NCBI GenBank assembly: GCA_029266945.1
Contig: JARIED010000037.1
Span: 1-58,481, forward strand
Reading direction: 5' to 3'
Source of the DNA: Slackia sp.
Lineage (GTDB): Bacteria; Actinomycetota; Coriobacteriia; Coriobacteriales; Eggerthellaceae
DNA: 58,481 nucleotides
The notes beneath the pieces are model-generated. The model made no database searches and had not been told where the DNA came from. It saw nothing but the letters and a program-made list of their open reading frames with translations. The position numbers and the translations under genes were made by a program. Shown in pieces: positions 55,862 through 58,481 of this stretch (positions are counted from its first letter, which is position 1; each line of letters opens with the position of its first letter).

Positions 55862-57049
55862 CTAGTGGGCGCGGGTCGCGTTGTCGGGATTGATGGACAT
55901 GGTCTGGAAGCGTTCTTTCATGAATTCGTCGTCGTAGTGCCTGGCGCAGAACTGCTCGATGGCGTTATGCGGCGTCTGGCCCGCTTCACGCTGGTACCAG
56001 GAGTCGAGGGCGAACAGAGTAAGGGCTCCGTTGACGATCATGAGCGCCGCGCAGATCGAGGTGACGGCATAGCGCCAGTTCCAGGGGATGATGTTGACGA
56101 ACTTCAGCAGATGCGGCAGCAAGAGTTTGATCCAGACGCATCCGAGCACGCCCCACATGCACATGAACACGAAGTTGGTGCGGCCGTCGATGGACATGAA
56201 CGAACCCGTGTAGTCCCAAGCGACGATGCCGAAGGCGAACTGCATGAACCAGCTGGTCAGGTACTCGAACGCGCCGCCGATCACGGCGCTCACCAAAAAG
56301 ATGAGGGGAAGCGGCTTGTCGTGGAAGCGGTTGAGCGCGATGGTCATGAGGACTGCGCCGAAGCCGTAGATGGGCGAGAACGGGCCGTAGAGGACGCCTG
56401 CGCGGTCTTGGTATCCGCCGAACATCACGAAGTGGTAGACGGTCTCGATTAGCAGACCGAGCACGCAGCACACCATGAAGATCCAGAAAAGGTTGAAGAA
56501 GTCCAGGCGGATGTAGCCCTTGCCGCTCTCGTCGCGGCCGAGCGTGCCGTCTTCGGCGCGTTCGCGCAGCTCCAAATCACGCAGCTTGCGTCGCAGTTCG
56601 CGCTCTTCGGACAGAGACGGGTCGATGTAGACCATCAGGGCGATGGCTGCCACGAGGCGCACGAGGCCGGAGACGATGCCGCCCAGCTCGATGCCGAGCA
56701 CCATCATCTCGCACAGAAGCTGGGCGATATCGAGGACGATCAGCGTTTCGAGCGCGGTTCGCGCGTGGCGGCGATTGCTGCGCAGCAGATAGATGCCGAG
56801 GGCGATGTAGAGGGCGCCGGTGGCGACGAGCAAGGCGATCTGCACGCCGAAGATGACGAGCGTCGTGGTGCCGTATTCCGCGAGGGATTTCTCGAAGCCT
56901 TCCGACATGCTGAAGGCCGCGCCGAAGATGGCGGGCAGCGACAGCGCGCCGATGACGATGAGGACGATGCCGAAGACTTTCAGCGGCAGGGGGAGTTTCT
57001 TCTTCGACGGCTGGGCGAGCGATTGGTCTTGCAGGGCGATATCGGTCAC
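55862..57049 (-). CDS. Putative ABC transporter permease (CmpB, PF06541-type)
   Basis: 395 residues. Four N-terminal membrane helices precede a cytoplasmic segment, then a C-terminal membrane domain with the family features FFNLFWIFMVCCVLGLLIETVYHF, LYGPFSPIYGFGAVLM, GGAFEYLTSWFMQ and WDYTGSFMSIDGRTNFVF. The family is annotated as putative ABC permease, but no ATPase partner lies nearby and the function is unproven. GTG 57049 after AAGGAG is the start; the frame runs on upstream without a better site. Confidence 0.8.
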   Translation of the reverse strand: MTDIALQDQSLAQPSKKKLPLPLKVFGIVLIVIGALSLPAIFGAAFSMSEGFEKSLAEYGTTTLVIFGVQIALLVATGALYIALGIYLLRSNRRHARTALETLIVLDIAQLLCEMMVLGIELGGIVSGLVRLVAAIALMVYIDPSLSEERELRRKLRDLELRERAEDGTLGRDESGKGYIRLDFFNLFWIFMVCCVLGLLIETVYHFVMFGGYQDRAGVLYGPFSPIYGFGAVLMTIALNRFHDKPLPLIFLVSAVIGGAFEYLTSWFMQFAFGIVAWDYTGSFMSIDGRTNFVFMCMWGVLGCVWIKLLLPHLLKFVNIIPWNWRYAVTSICAALMIVNGALTLFALDSWYQREAGQTPHNAIEQFCARHYDDEFMKERFQTMSINPDNATRAH

Positions 57050-57245
57050 GGTGCTCCTTCGGTCGTTCGGTCGTTGCGCGCGTTTTTCGTCTGGTTCGTC
57101 GCGCGTCGTTTCGAGTGTAGTTCCTCGGCGGCGCGTAAGAAATAACGCTTCGGTGACGAATCGGGAGAAATAGCTTCTGGATGGAGCGTGATGGATGAAT
57201 GCGCTCTTTTTATGCATGAAATTGCATCTTTGAAAGAAAAGGGGG

Positions 57246-57273
57246 TTACATGCGCTTTCATTCGCGCTATACT
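57246..57273 (+). promoter_or_regulatory. pyr operon promoter
   Basis: TTACAT (57246-57251), a 16-base spacer and TATACT (57268-57273). It starts the transcript at the PyrR leader. Confidence 0.6.
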
Positions 57274-58046
<773 letters not shown>

Positions 58047-58050
58047 GGCG

Positions 58051-58481
58051 ATGGCCTTCAATCATAAGCATCTTATCGACATCACGGAGTATTCCGACTC
58101 CGACATCATGACCATTCTGGAAACCGCTAAAGCGTTTTCCGAGGTCAACCAGCGTGCGATCAAGAAGGTCCCCACGCTGAAGGGCAAGACGATCGTCAAC
58201 ATGTTCAACGAGCCTTCCACGCGCACGCGCAGCTCCTTCGAGCTGGCCGAGAAGCGCCTTTCCGCCGACAGCCTGAACTTCGGGGGCTCCTCGACGGCAA
58301 CGGTGAAGGGCGAAAGCCTCATCGACACGGTCGCGACGCTCAACTCGTACAAGATCGACATGGTGGTCGTGCGCGACAAGCACGCGGGCGCTCCCCATAT
58401 CATCTCCCAGCACACTCCCGCATGCGTCATCGATGCGGGCGACGGCAAGCACCAGCATCCCACCCAGGCCCTGCTCGACCT
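58051..58481 (+). CDS. pyrB: Aspartate carbamoyltransferase catalytic subunit (5' part)
   Basis: 143 residues are visible before the window ends. It makes carbamoyl-aspartate in pyrimidine synthesis. The start HKHLIDITEYSDSDIMTILETA, the carbamoyl-phosphate site NEPSTRTRSSFELAEKRL and DGKHQHPTQALLD are standard PyrB. TTGGAGG lies in the end of pyrR. The rest of the pyr operon presumably continues to the right. Confidence 0.95.
   Translation, partial: MAFNHKHLIDITEYSDSDIMTILETAKAFSEVNQRAIKKVPTLKGKTIVNMFNEPSTRTRSSFELAEKRLSADSLNFGGSSTATVKGESLIDTVATLNSYKIDMVVVRDKHAGAPHIISQHTPACVIDAGDGKHQHPTQALLD

Overview
The window is a GC-rich, gene-dense bacterial chromosome segment. Shine-Dalgarno sites are strong and genes often overlap by 1-8 bases. 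Gene content and order (rimP-nusA-infB-rbfA-nrnA-truB-ribF-dnaG-rpoD, obg-proB-proA-nadD-yqeK-rsfS, tig-clpP-clpX-valS, pyrR-pyrB behind a PyrR-type attenuator), an AhbD/NirJ2-like radical SAM gene of the siroheme-dependent haem route, and an orphan hydrogenase-maturation protease fit an anaerobic actinobacterium of class Coriobacteriia (Eggerthella/Slackia-like). The taxon is inferred from gene content only.

Layout. 1-5140: a haem/iron block with the end of a membrane protein, a degenerate glutamyl-tRNA reductase paralogue, an AhbD-like radical SAM enzyme and a FecBCD-type ABC importer. 5159-6977: an IMPACT/YigZ protein (minus strand) and trpS. 6978-12241: an accessory insert holding one very large, frameshifted SF1 helicase-HEPN gene bounded by 38-bp direct repeats; the left copy is the trpS terminator. 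12374-15262: a DUF2871 membrane protein, a YbjQ-type protein, a DUF4230 protein, D-aminoacyl-tRNA deacylase and a PpaX-like phosphatase. 15330-26933: a long translation/replication/transcription operon and rpoD behind its own promoter. 27037-31900: a CAU tRNA, an LtaS-type sulfatase (minus) and polA. 32122-36029: rplU-rpmA, a DUF2252 protein (minus) and obg. 36029-42169: proline synthesis, NAD synthesis, ribosome silencing, nucleoside salvage and a lipid kinase. 42173-50800: Na+/H+ antiporter, tRNA-Leu, tig, clpP, clpX, valS. 51068-57049: a zinc-ribbon membrane protein, thrS, recO, an orphan hydrogenase protease and two membrane proteins. 57246-end: pyr promoter, attenuator leader, pyrR and the start of pyrB.

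Most of the window is housekeeping. The accessory locus is 7000-12241. Its two adjacent open frames are one gene split by a single extra base, and that base sits at the edge of a perfect 11-bp inverted repeat. Removing it gives a protein of about 1,630 residues with a UPF1/Dna2-like helicase, a canonical HEPN ribonuclease motif (RNSACH), a repetitive linker and two tandem winged-helix-like modules. Codon use (many AGG/AGA) differs from its neighbours. I read it as a horizontally acquired defence-type gene that has recently been inactivated or is phase-switchable.
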